Origin: Proteobacteria bacterium UBA6920
Lineage (GTDB): Bacteria > Pseudomonadota > Gammaproteobacteria > SG8-11
Direction: 5' to 3'
DNA length: 17,782 nucleotides
Assembly (NCBI GenBank): GCA_002448875.1
Contig: DKAS01000027.1
Span: 1 to 17,782, forward strand
Shown here one piece after another: positions 7,526 to 14,211 of the stretch. The position numbers and the translations under genes are program-made. How positions within the stretch are numbered: the stretch's first letter is position 1; the number at the start of each line of letters is the position of its first letter. The notes under the pieces are model-generated. The model did not search any database, was not told where the DNA came from, and was given only the letters and a program-made list of their open reading frames with translations.

Positions 7526-8268
7526 CAGTTTTGTTCCGCGGGCGGTCGGTAGACCACCAGTCGTTCCCGCAGGTCGTGCCACAGCGCGGCGTCGATGTCG
7601 CGCCGGGTGATCCATAGCAGCGCCTGGTAGCGGTTCAGATCCACCTGCTCAAAGTTTTCGTACAGGTGAATATTGCCGGGCAGTGGCGTCGGTCGTCGCC
7701 ACCAGTCGCGGGCGCCCGCTTCCTGCACCACGGCGATCGCTTCGCCGTTGACCACATGGGCGGAGACGCGGGTAATATTGATTTTCGGCGCTTCCACCGT
7801 CCAGCCCAGTTCGCGGCCGAGAATGTCCACCGGTATGGTTTTGCCGACATCCGAGGCGGTGGTGACCACGGCGGTGGCGTGGAGGATTTGCGCGAGATGT
7901 TCCGCGTAGGCATTGGCGCCGCCCACATGGCCGGACAGCACCGGGATCACGAACTGCAGGGCGTCATCCACTACCAGCACCCCCGGATCTTCCTCTTTCG
8001 AGCGCAGGTGCGGCGCGATCAGACGCACCACCGCGCCCAGGGAAACGAAAAAGACGATCTGGTCGAAGCCGGCAAGCAGCTCGGCGATGCGGGCGCTGAG
8101 CGCGCCGCTGTATACCTGCAGCGGATTGCTGACACCCCGCAGCCGCTCCTGAAATTTTTCCGCGACGACGATCACGGCGGCGGGCAGGCTGGCGGCGATG
8201 CGGGCCACGCCGTCGGCGCCGTGTTTAGTGATGGCGACCAGGGCCACCCGGGGTTCGGTTGCGTGCAT
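7525..8268 (-). CDS. cbiG: Cobalt-precorrin-5A hydrolase, N-terminal and middle domains (CbiG)
   Basis: CbiG opens the delta-lactone of cobalt-precorrin-5A and releases acetaldehyde. The 247-residue protein shows the CbiG N-terminal and central signatures: VALVAITKHGADGVARI at the start, VFFVSLGAVVRLIAP, and VVDDALQFVIPVLSGHVGGAN, followed by the TASDVGKTIPVDILG stretch. The C-terminal CbiG domain is missing and is supplied by the adjoining cobE gene through an ATGA overlap, so the two are surely co-translated. The ATG at 8268 follows an AGAGAACCCCTCCC leader with a weak ribosome binding site. Confidence 0.9.
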   Translation of the reverse strand: MHATEPRVALVAITKHGADGVARIAASLPAAVIVVAEKFQERLRGVSNPLQVYSGALSARIAELLAGFDQIVFFVSLGAVVRLIAPHLRSKEEDPGVLVVDDALQFVIPVLSGHVGGANAYAEHLAQILHATAVVTTASDVGKTIPVDILGRELGWTVEAPKINITRVSAHVVNGEAIAVVQEAGARDWWRRPTPLPGNIHLYENFEQVDLNRYQALLWITRRDIDAALWHDLRERLVVYRPPAEQN

Positions 8269-8318
8269 GGGAGGGGTTCTCTTGCCGGTGGAAAACGAAA
8301 ATCGCTGGCCATGGCGGC

Positions 8319-8340
8319 CATGCTGCGCACTATAACACGA
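8319..8340 (-). promoter_or_regulatory. Possible -10 region for cbiG-cobE
   Basis: On the minus strand the sequence TGTTATAGTGCGC contains TATAGT, one base from the -10 consensus, about 55 bases before the cbiG start and after the strong hairpin at 8365-8392. No good -35 box is seen at 16-18 bases, so this is tentative. Confidence 0.25.
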
Positions 8341-8364
8341 TGCGGCGGGGAATGCGGCAAACCG

Positions 8365-8392
8365 CCGGCCGGCGCGCGCGGGCGCCGGCCGG
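8365..8392 (-). terminator. GC-rich hairpin after the unknown gene
   Basis: A perfect 11-base inverted repeat, CCGGCCGGCGC (8365-8375) and GCGCCGGCCGG (8382-8392), with a six-base loop, lies 8 bases past the stop codon of the minus-strand gene at 8401-9009. On that strand it is followed by CGGTTTGCC, a very short T-run. It probably separates this gene from cbiG-cobE. Confidence 0.5.
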
Positions 8393-8400
8393 GTGAGGAA

Positions 8401-9009
8401 TCAATCGTAGAAAGTCGGACGGTTGAGGCTGTTGATGGTCAGATCATCGACGATCTGCAGGATGGTCTTGCGCACCCGCGTCAGCGGGTGGTCGGCGAAT
8501 TCCGCGTCGAACTCCTTGGCCAACGCGTCGGCGCGGGCACCGTGTACCATGGCCACAAGCTTTTCCCGGTAGCCGGGCGAATTCCGCTCGGCGATCTTGC
8601 AGCTGACTTCGACGCTGGAATATTTAAACGGGATGGTGAGCGTGGCGAGGAAGGCGTAACCCCGTTCCGACTGCGGCATGGCTACGACCGTATAAAAACA
8701 CTTGATATTGGAAATCAGACAAAGCTGCACATCCAGGCAGCGGCTGCCGGTGCCCTGCTTGAGCAGCCCGAAGACCGAGCGCGGATTAATTTGTTTGTCA
8801 TAATATTCCACCATGGTGCGGGTGCGAAATTCCGGCGGGACCTCCGGTTCACCCTTGCAATAGCGCACCAGGACGGGAATATTGGCGCGGTTGACATAGA
8901 GGTCACCGTCACTGTTTTCACTTTTGAGCAGCCAGTGGCGCGGATTGAGTTGATAGATCGAGCTCTGCGTCGCCCGTTGATTGCTGCGTGCCAAACCTTC
9001 TTGCTTCAT
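8401..9009 (-). CDS. Unrecognised protein within the cobalamin cluster
   Basis: The 202-residue product matches no family I can name. It has no signal peptide or membrane segment and looks like a soluble alpha/beta protein: a middle section rich in beta-type hydrophobics (RCLDVQLCLISNIKCFYTVV, AFLATLTIPFKYSSVEVSC) is followed by a charged helical C-terminus (GARADALAKEFDAEFADHPL). Cysteines are few and form no metal-binding pattern. An in-frame GTG at 9021 would add four residues; the ATG at 9009 is preferred because AGGGTGA lies 8 bases before it. It sits between cobI and cbiG on the same strand, but is set apart by 127 bases on one side and a strong hairpin on the other, so it may be independently expressed. 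Confidence 0.75.
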   Translation of the reverse strand: MKQEGLARSNQRATQSSIYQLNPRHWLLKSENSDGDLYVNRANIPVLVRYCKGEPEVPPEFRTRTMVEYYDKQINPRSVFGLLKQGTGSRCLDVQLCLISNIKCFYTVVAMPQSERGYAFLATLTIPFKYSSVEVSCKIAERNSPGYREKLVAMVHGARADALAKEFDAEFADHPLTRVRKTILQIVDDLTINSLNRPTFYD

Positions 9010-9136
9010 ACCCGAAATCACCCTGTTATCATGGGCGGGGCGGCCAGAGCCGCGCCGCGATCGCTACTGATGGGAAATAACGGTTGAGTTTGGCAAAACT
9101 TGACAGAAAAATTGGCGGTCGGGGTGATTTTCAGCT

Positions 9137-9919
9137 TCAGTTCTCAGCGGCCAGCGCCACGGATTTCTTGCGACAACCGCGTACCAGCTCACCCCGCTGG
9201 CGTTGTGGATTGCGTACCAGCATCAGGGAAAGGTAATTTACCTTGCTGTTGCGCAGGGTTTCCACGTTTTCCACCAAACGTTCTTCCGGGGTGCCGACTT
9301 TTTCCACGAAGCGGGCATGGGGCAGCAGACCGCGCCGCGCCAGCAGATCCAGAATGTCGTCCAGCAGGGGTTTGACCTTCAGCAAGACCAGGGTGTCGAA
9401 TTCGTCCAGCAGGCGTTCGATGATCTCCAGGCCGTAGGCGGCGGGAATAATGGCCACAGCATCATCACTGTCCGCCAGCGGCAGCTGAAAGCGTGCCGCC
9501 GCCGCATGGTAGGAACTGACGCCGGGCACGGTCTCGATTTCGACCTGCGGCGCCAGGGCGTGTAAGGTGCGCGCCAGGTATCCGAAGGTGGAATAGGTGG
9601 AGGCGTCGCCTTCCACCAGAAAGCAGACATCCCTGCCGGCGCTGAGCAGTTCCAGCACGGTTTGCGCCGCCTGCAGCCAGTAACGACTGAGGATGACGCT
9701 GTCGCTGGTCATGGGAAATATCAGGGGCGCGTGTACCGCCGGCAAGGTCAGACCGGCGCGCTGGGCGATGGCCAGGGCGTAGCTGTCGTCGCCTTTCTTG
9801 CGAATGGGATAAGTCCAGATCGCTTCGCTGCCCAGCAGCTCCCAGGCGCGGCGAGTGATCAATCCGGGATCGCCGGGCCCCAGGGAAACGCCAAACAGCT
9901 TGCCGGGACGCTCATTCAT
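9137..9919 (-). CDS. cobI: Precorrin-2 C20-methyltransferase (CobI/CbiL)
   Basis: This enzyme uses S-adenosylmethionine to methylate C20 of precorrin-2 (or cobalt-factor II), committing the tetrapyrrole to B12. The 260-residue product carries the family signatures: GVSLGPGDPGLITRRA at the start, an IWTYPIRKKG stretch, VCFLVEGDASTYSTFGYLA and VEIETVPGVSSYHAAAARF. The frame is open 36 codons further upstream inside cobL, but the ATG at 9919 overlaps the cobL stop (ATGAATGA) and begins directly before the methylase motif, so it was chosen. It is co-transcribed with cobL. The sequence does not say whether the substrate carries cobalt. Confidence 0.93.
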   Translation of the reverse strand: MNERPGKLFGVSLGPGDPGLITRRAWELLGSEAIWTYPIRKKGDDSYALAIAQRAGLTLPAVHAPLIFPMTSDSVILSRYWLQAAQTVLELLSAGRDVCFLVEGDASTYSTFGYLARTLHALAPQVEIETVPGVSSYHAAAARFQLPLADSDDAVAIIPAAYGLEIIERLLDEFDTLVLLKVKPLLDDILDLLARRGLLPHARFVEKVGTPEERLVENVETLRNSKVNYLSLMLVRNPQRQRGELVRGCRKKSVALAAEN

Positions 9920-11201
9920 GGCTGCGCTCCGTGGCCTGGGCGGAGACGATCCACACGGGGTTTTCCGCCGCCAGACGGTGCATGTCCAGCAGCGGCTTGC
10001 TGCGCGCTGCCTGCAACTGGGTGACATCCCAGGACACGCCGCAGTCGCGCAAGGTGGCGACGGCGGTCGCCAGATTTTCCAGGGTGACGAAATTCATCAC
10101 CAGCCAGCCGCCGGCCGCCAGGCGTTGCAGGCAGAGACGGATCAAGGCGGGCAGTTCGCCGCCGGAGCCGCCGATGAAAACGGCGTCCGGCGGTGGCCAC
10201 TGGTCCAGGCCGGCCGGTGCTTTGGCGTGCAGCAGGGTGTAGTTATCAACTTCCAGTTGCTGGCGATTGACGCTGGCCAGGGCAACGTCGTCGCTGTTTT
10301 TCTCCACCGCGTATACATGACCCTCCGGCGCCAGGCGCGCCGCTTCCAGGCCGACGGCGCCGGAGCCGGCGCCGATATCCCAGACGATGCTGTTGCTGCG
10401 TAATTGCAGGCGGGCCAGGGAAACGGCGCGCACCTCGCGCTTGGTGATCAGGCCTTTTTCCGGGGTGCGCTGCGCAAACTCGCTGTCCGCCAGGCCGAAC
10501 TGCACCGGGCTGCGGCTGGCGCGCTGGCGCCACATCAGCAGGAGATTGGGCTCGGCAAAGTGCTGGTGCGCCGCGTCGGCCGCGTCAAGGATCGCCAGGC
10601 GTTCGCCGCTTTGCTGCAGGCGTTCGGCTACCGCCAGTTGGAAATGCTGGTCCAGGCCGACACTGAGCAGGAGGCGGGCGATGCGGTCCGGGGAATTGGC
10701 CGGACTGGTGAACACCGCCAGGCGGTCGTGGCGCCTGATTTGCCGCAGCAGGGAATACAGGCCGTGTTCGGGGCCGGCAGCGGCGTGCCATTCGCCGGTG
10801 TCGCGGGTATGCACCGAGCAGATTTTCAAGTCCTGCCAGGGCAGTCCCAGGCGCGCGCAGGCCAGCTGCACGGTGGAGACATTGGGGATGATTTCGCAGG
10901 CCTCGATACACAGGCGGGACTGCAAATAACCGCCGATGCCGTGGCACAGGGGGTCGCCGGTGGCCAGCACCGCCACCCGTCGACCTTCGGCCTGTTTCTG
11001 CCGGATCCAGTCGGGGACCTGCGCCAGCTTGCCGGTGAGGTCACGACGCTCGGCATGGGGGGCGAAATGGTCAGCGAACAATTCCAGGGTGCGGCCGCCG
11101 CCGATGATCAGGTCCGCCTGCTGGATGTGGCCCAGGGCCGCGGCGCTCAGGCTCGCCGGTCCGTCATCAAGAACGCCAATGATGCGACATACTTCGGTCA
11201 T
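9912..11201 (-). CDS. cobL: Precorrin-6Y C5,15-methyltransferase (decarboxylating), CbiE-CbiT fusion
   Basis: CobL methylates C5 and C15 of the corrin ring and removes the C12 acetate carboxyl. The 429-residue length is that of the fused enzyme. The N-terminal half (about 1-200) is a CbiE tetrapyrrole methylase, with IIGVLDDGPASLS, VLATGDPLCHGIG and IIPNVSTVQLACARLGLPW. The C-terminal half (about 240-420) is a CbiT Rossmann methyltransferase, with TKREVRAVSLARL, the SAM-binding WDIGAGSGAVGLEAA, and DAVFIGGSGG. The ATG at 11201 follows AAGGA by 9 bases. A promoter with a perfect TTGACA lies about 75 bases upstream; no riboswitch fits in that leader. Confidence 0.95.
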   Translation of the reverse strand: MTEVCRIIGVLDDGPASLSAAALGHIQQADLIIGGGRTLELFADHFAPHAERRDLTGKLAQVPDWIRQKQAEGRRVAVLATGDPLCHGIGGYLQSRLCIEACEIIPNVSTVQLACARLGLPWQDLKICSVHTRDTGEWHAAAGPEHGLYSLLRQIRRHDRLAVFTSPANSPDRIARLLLSVGLDQHFQLAVAERLQQSGERLAILDAADAAHQHFAEPNLLLMWRQRASRSPVQFGLADSEFAQRTPEKGLITKREVRAVSLARLQLRSNSIVWDIGAGSGAVGLEAARLAPEGHVYAVEKNSDDVALASVNRQQLEVDNYTLLHAKAPAGLDQWPPPDAVFIGGSGGELPALIRLCLQRLAAGGWLVMNFVTLENLATAVATLRDCGVSWDVTQLQAARSKPLLDMHRLAAENPVWIVSAQATERSHE

Positions 11202-11277
11202 GAATTCTATCCTTGGCTGGAAACACTTCCCGGCGCTGCAATTTACCGGGTCGTGATTTGGCAGCGTCCGGCCGGAT

Positions 11278-11307
11278 ACCTTACCCAGCGTGTTCAGGTG
11301 TTGTCAA
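11278..11307 (-). promoter_or_regulatory. Sigma70-type promoter of cobL-cobI
   Basis: On the minus strand TTGACA (11302-11307) is followed after 18 bases by TAAGGT (11278-11283). The layout matches the cobJ promoter, which also has TTGACA, an 18-base spacer and a CTGG-TTA-GGT-like -10 region. The -10 match to TATAAT is only partial. Confidence 0.45.
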
Positions 11308-11308
11308 T

Positions 11309-11339
11309 CGCCGGGAACTTTCCCCGGCGAAGGCCGGGG
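11309..11339. terminator. Two overlapping alternative hairpins between the exported-protein gene and cobL
   Basis: CCCCGGC-GAAG-GCCGGGG (11322-11339) is a perfect 7-base stem followed on the plus strand by TTTGTTG. CGCCGGG (11309-11315) can instead pair with CCCGGCG (11323-11329). The two structures exclude each other. They most likely end transcription of the minus-strand gene that stops at 11381, although the T-run is on the other strand. Confidence 0.4.
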
Positions 11340-11380
11340 TTTGTTGTGTGATTTCTTCGGGGCGTGCGCCTGCCGGATAG

Positions 11381-11794
11381 TTATTTGTAGGCTGAGGGTT
11401 CCCGGATCGTGGACAGTACCTTGCCGTTCATCAGCACGGCAAGGTAATTCAGATTCGGATGCGAATTGTCCGGGTCCGCCACCATCAGCAGATAATACCA
11501 GCGATCCTGTGTTTCATAGCCTTTGATGGGGCGTAAGTCGATTTTCCGGATCAGCGCGTTGCTGCGCCCGGGGGTGGCGTCGATATGCTTTTGTACGGTA
11601 ATAACCAGATCGGCAATGGTTAACGGCGGTTTGTCCGCCGGGTGCCAGGTGGGCGCGGTTTCGATTTCATCCTTGTTGGCGAGTACGACCACGCGCGTAC
11701 CGTCGAAATTTTCGACTATCTCCAATGGGAACTGCACCGCGGGCACGTTGTTGGCAGCCACCAGTAGAAAAACCGCAAAAAATCGCCAGAACAT
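11381..11794 (-). CDS. Small exported protein of unknown function
   Basis: The 137-residue product begins MFWRFFAVFLLVAANNVPAV, a short signal peptide with a likely cleavage site near residue 19, so the mature protein of about 118 residues should be periplasmic. It has no cysteine after the signal, no heme or metal motif and a predicted mix of strands and helices, with a WYYLLMVADPDNSHP segment near the C-terminus. I do not recognise the family. GGGAG stands 7 bases before the ATG. It is transcribed away from the peroxidase operon and towards cobL, from which it is separated by hairpins and the cobL promoter. Confidence 0.8.
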   Translation of the reverse strand: MFWRFFAVFLLVAANNVPAVQFPLEIVENFDGTRVVVLANKDEIETAPTWHPADKPPLTIADLVITVQKHIDATPGRSNALIRKIDLRPIKGYETQDRWYYLLMVADPDNSHPNLNYLAVLMNGKVLSTIREPSAYK

Positions 11795-12153
11795 GTGTTT
11801 CTCCCGGAGCTTGCCGTAATGGAAATTCAGCGCCGGGCAGGGGGGAATACCCTGCCCGTCAGGTGATATCGATGAAACGCCGCGACCGTTTGTCCGTGGC
11901 CATCATAACAAGATATCGGAAGGAGCATAAGTTCCCGGGGGTATCGGGGCTGCGGCCCCGATTATCAGGATGGCCATGAATACCAGACTATTTTTCTTGG
12001 AATTACCCTTGTTAAATTCAAGCGCTCTCCTAAAGTCTAGTGGAGGGTCTTCCGATAGAGGGGAATACAATTTTTTACTAACAATGGCTACCGGATGTTT
12101 CCGGTGAGAATAAAAAACACTGCAAAAATTAGTTAATAAGGAGGGCACCCAAG
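11795..12153. other. Divergent intergenic region before the peroxidase operon
   Basis: This 359-base stretch holds two perfect hairpins, CGGGCAGGG/CCCTGCCCG (11834-11858) and ATCGGGGC/GCCCCGAT (11943-11962), a sigma28-like element (12031-12058) and a small inverted repeat ACCGGA/TCCGGT (12090-12105). Two tiny overlapping plus-strand frames with good ribosome binding sites (35 codons from 11872 and 43 codons from 11976) are present but too short to call. The strong AAGGAGG of the first peroxidase-operon gene is at about 12135-12143. Confidence 0.6.
12031..12058 (+). promoter_or_regulatory. Sigma28 (FliA)-like promoter element
   Basis: TAAAGTCT (12031-12038) matches the flagellar sigma28 -35 box TAAAGTTT at seven of eight positions, and TCCGATAG (12051-12058) matches the -10 box GCCGATAA at six of eight, with a 12-base spacer against the usual 11. 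It is about 95 bases before the peroxidase start codon. A chance match cannot be excluded, and no flagellar gene is in the window. Confidence 0.35.
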
Positions 12154-13173
12154 ATGAAGTGTCTGAAAAACATGCGCGGCAGCGGACGTATGGTGTTAAC
12201 CGCTCTGGGTTGTGCGGCGCTGGTAGTGTTAAGTGCCAACGCCAAAGTCGATAACGATCCTTACCTGCGGCCCGAGATGGTGCCTGCACCGGCGGATAAC
12301 GCGCCGAACGAAGCGAGGGTGGAACTGGGCAAGGCCCTGTTTTTCGATCCGCGCTTGTCGGGATCGAAGTGGATCAGCTGCGCCACCTGCCACAATCCGG
12401 CGCTGGGCTGGTCCGATGGTCTGCCCAAGGGCATCGGTGAGGGCATGAAGGAACTGGGACGGGCGACCCCGACCATTCTCAACACCGCCTACAATAAACT
12501 ACAGATGTGGGATGGCCGATTCCGTTCCCTGGAAGAACAGGCCCTGGGCCCGATCCAGGCCAATGTGGAAATGCACAAGGACATGAAGGCGCTGATCGCA
12601 GAATTGAAGAAGATTAGCGGTTACAGCGAGATGTTTGAAAAGGCCTATCCTGGCGAAGGTGTCAGTGAAAAGACCCTGGCCAAGGCGATTGCCAGCTTCG
12701 AGCGCACTGTCGTTTCCACCGAGTCGGCGTTTGATCGCTGGCGTATGGGGGACGATCATGCGGTGGCCGATGAGGTCAAGCGCGGCTTTTCCCTGTTCGA
12801 GGGCAAGGCCAACTGCAGCCGCTGCCACCAGGGATTCAATTTCGTCGATGACGGCTTTCATAATATTGGTCTCAAAGGCAACACCGATCAGGGCCGGTTC
12901 GCCAAAGTGCCGGTGAAGGTGCTCAAAGGGGCGTTCAAGACACCGACCCTGCGCGATATCGAATTAACCGCACCCTATATGCACAATGGTGCTTATAAAA
13001 CCCTGGAAGAAGTCGTAGATCACTACAGCCGCGGCGGTGATATGAAAGAGGGGCTGGATCCGAATATCGAGGCCTTGAACCTTAGTAAGCAGGAAAAGAG
13101 TGATCTGGTGGCGTTTATGAAGAGTCTGACGGGCAAGCCGATGGACATTACCGTTCCCCACTTGCCGAACTGA
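12154..13173 (+). CDS. Periplasmic diheme cytochrome c peroxidase family protein (CcpA/MauG superfamily)
   Basis: The 339-residue precursor has a signal peptide ending near SANA (about residue 30). It carries two c-type heme sites: CATCH at residues 76-80 and CSRCH at 221-225. The conserved FFDPRLSG before the first heme, WDGRFRSLEEQALGPI, and LRDIELTAPYMHNGAYKTLE near the C-terminus are typical of bacterial diheme peroxidases. M276 in PYMHNG is the expected sixth ligand of one heme, which favours a peroxidase over a true MauG. AAGGAGGG gives a strong ribosome binding site. Followed by a cupredoxin and a diheme cytochrome that could donate electrons. The substrate could be hydrogen peroxide or something else, since many family members are uncharacterised. 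Confidence 0.92.
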   Translation: MKCLKNMRGSGRMVLTALGCAALVVLSANAKVDNDPYLRPEMVPAPADNAPNEARVELGKALFFDPRLSGSKWISCATCHNPALGWSDGLPKGIGEGMKELGRATPTILNTAYNKLQMWDGRFRSLEEQALGPIQANVEMHKDMKALIAELKKISGYSEMFEKAYPGEGVSEKTLAKAIASFERTVVSTESAFDRWRMGDDHAVADEVKRGFSLFEGKANCSRCHQGFNFVDDGFHNIGLKGNTDQGRFAKVPVKVLKGAFKTPTLRDIELTAPYMHNGAYKTLEEVVDHYSRGGDMKEGLDPNIEALNLSKQEKSDLVAFMKSLTGKPMDITVPHLPN

Positions 13174-13185
13174 GGAGATTAGAGA

Positions 13186-13533
13186 ATGAAAATAAAAACA
13201 AAAATAGCGGCGTTGACGGGCATAGTTTCGGCCCTGCTGATCTGTTCCGCCGTGCAGGCATCCGAGTATGAGATTACGCAGGAGCACAAAACCTTCAAAC
13301 AGAACGGTGAGAAGGTCGAGCGTCTGCAGGTGAAGGTGGGTGATACGGTCGCCTTTCGTAATGGTGATCGCTTTTTCCACAATATCTATTCCCTGTCCGA
13401 TACCAAGAACTTCGATCTGGGCTCCTACCGCAAGGGAACGGCGCGCAGCGTGACCTTCGACAAAGTCGGCCTGGCGGAAATCGAATGCGCCATCCACCCG
13501 GAAATGTATATGGAAGTCGAGGTGATCCGGTGA
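13186..13533 (+). CDS. Exported cupredoxin (plastocyanin-like blue copper protein)
   Basis: The 115-residue precursor has a signal peptide ending near VQASE (about residue 26). The mature part is a single plastocyanin/azurin-like domain with a complete type 1 copper site: H65 in RFFHNIYSL, then C101, H104 and M107 in ECAIHPEM. Such short proteins are often labelled methylamine-utilisation or plastocyanin-like. It starts 12 bases after the peroxidase stop, with AGGAG before the ATG, and its stop overlaps the next gene, so all three are one operon. A likely role is one-electron carrier between the neighbouring cytochrome and the peroxidase, an inference from context. Confidence 0.9.
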   Translation: MKIKTKIAALTGIVSALLICSAVQASEYEITQEHKTFKQNGEKVERLQVKVGDTVAFRNGDRFFHNIYSLSDTKNFDLGSYRKGTARSVTFDKVGLAEIECAIHPEMYMEVEVIR

Positions 13534-14201
13534 GAAAGCTGTTACCTGTCGCGGCGGCTGTTTGCGGGCTGATTCTGGGGCTGGTGGCGGAACAGGCCCC
13601 AGCTGTCGAATCGCGTGCCCAGGTGAACGCGGTAAGAAACAAACCGGTAGTGCGTGGCGCCATCGTTTATAAATATTACTGCCAGTTGTGCCACGGCGAA
13701 CGTGGCGATGGCGCCGCGCGCGCGGCGAAAAACTATGGGGAAAATCTGCTGCGCATCAAAGCCGGGTCGCGTCAGTACTATGAGGACATCATCCGCAAGG
13801 GCGGGGAAGCCATCGGCAAATCACCCTTCATGCCAGTATGGCAGGATGAGTTGTCGGAGGAGCAGATCAACGACGTGATCGCGTATCTGTCCGTGGTGAC
13901 AGATGAAATAGAGCGCGGCGCGGCGGTGTTCAAGACCAACTGCATACTCTGTCATGGCACCAAGGGCGACGGCCAGGGCAGGGCGTCCACCCTGTACAAT
14001 CCGCCGCCGGCGAACCTGACGCGCAGCGACAAGAACGATATGTACAAGAAGATGATCATCACCATGGGTGGCGAAGCCATGGGCCGATCGAAATTCATGC
14101 CGATCTGGGGCGAGCAGTTGACGGAACAGGAAATCAGTGATGTCGTCGCCTATTTGCGTACCATCCTGGTGGTGCCGCCGCCGCCGGAAGCGGGCTTATA
14201 G
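13530..14201 (+). CDS. Exported diheme cytochrome c with two tandem domains
   Basis: The 223-residue precursor has a signal sequence (LLPVAAAVCGLILGLVAE) and two homologous class I cytochrome c domains: CQLCH at residues 51-55 and CILCH at 138-142. Each is followed by a matching segment with the axial methionine (SPFMPVW and SKFMPIW) and a DVIAYL or DVVAYL helix, so the protein arose by internal duplication. The start is GTG at 13530, overlapping the cupredoxin stop as GTGA and preceded by GAGGTGA; an upstream in-frame ATG at 13485 lies inside the cupredoxin and lacks a signal peptide. It ends in a proline-rich tail (VVPPPPEAGL). Confidence 0.9.
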   Translation: MRKLLPVAAAVCGLILGLVAEQAPAVESRAQVNAVRNKPVVRGAIVYKYYCQLCHGERGDGAARAAKNYGENLLRIKAGSRQYYEDIIRKGGEAIGKSPFMPVWQDELSEEQINDVIAYLSVVTDEIERGAAVFKTNCILCHGTKGDGQGRASTLYNPPPANLTRSDKNDMYKKMIITMGGEAMGRSKFMPIWGEQLTEQEISDVVAYLRTILVVPPPPEAGL

Positions 14202-14211
14202 CAGCTGGTGG

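Noticed and set aside
7666..9087. Plus-strand frame of 473 codons opposite cbiG and the unknown gene
   Set aside because: Antisense to cbiG, which has clear family motifs, and rich in H, G and R with no domain.
9919..10027. Upstream extension of cobI by 36 codons
   Set aside because: The extra residues (R-, C- and W-rich) read inside cobL in another frame; the ATG at 9919 overlaps the cobL stop and starts at the methylase motif.
10404..11351. Plus-strand frame of 315 codons opposite cobL
   Set aside because: Fully antisense to the CbiE-CbiT fusion; no family motif.
12090..12105. Inverted repeat ACCGGA/TCCGGT before the peroxidase gene as a terminator
   Set aside because: A six-base stem with no T-run after it on either strand; more likely a chance or minor operator element.
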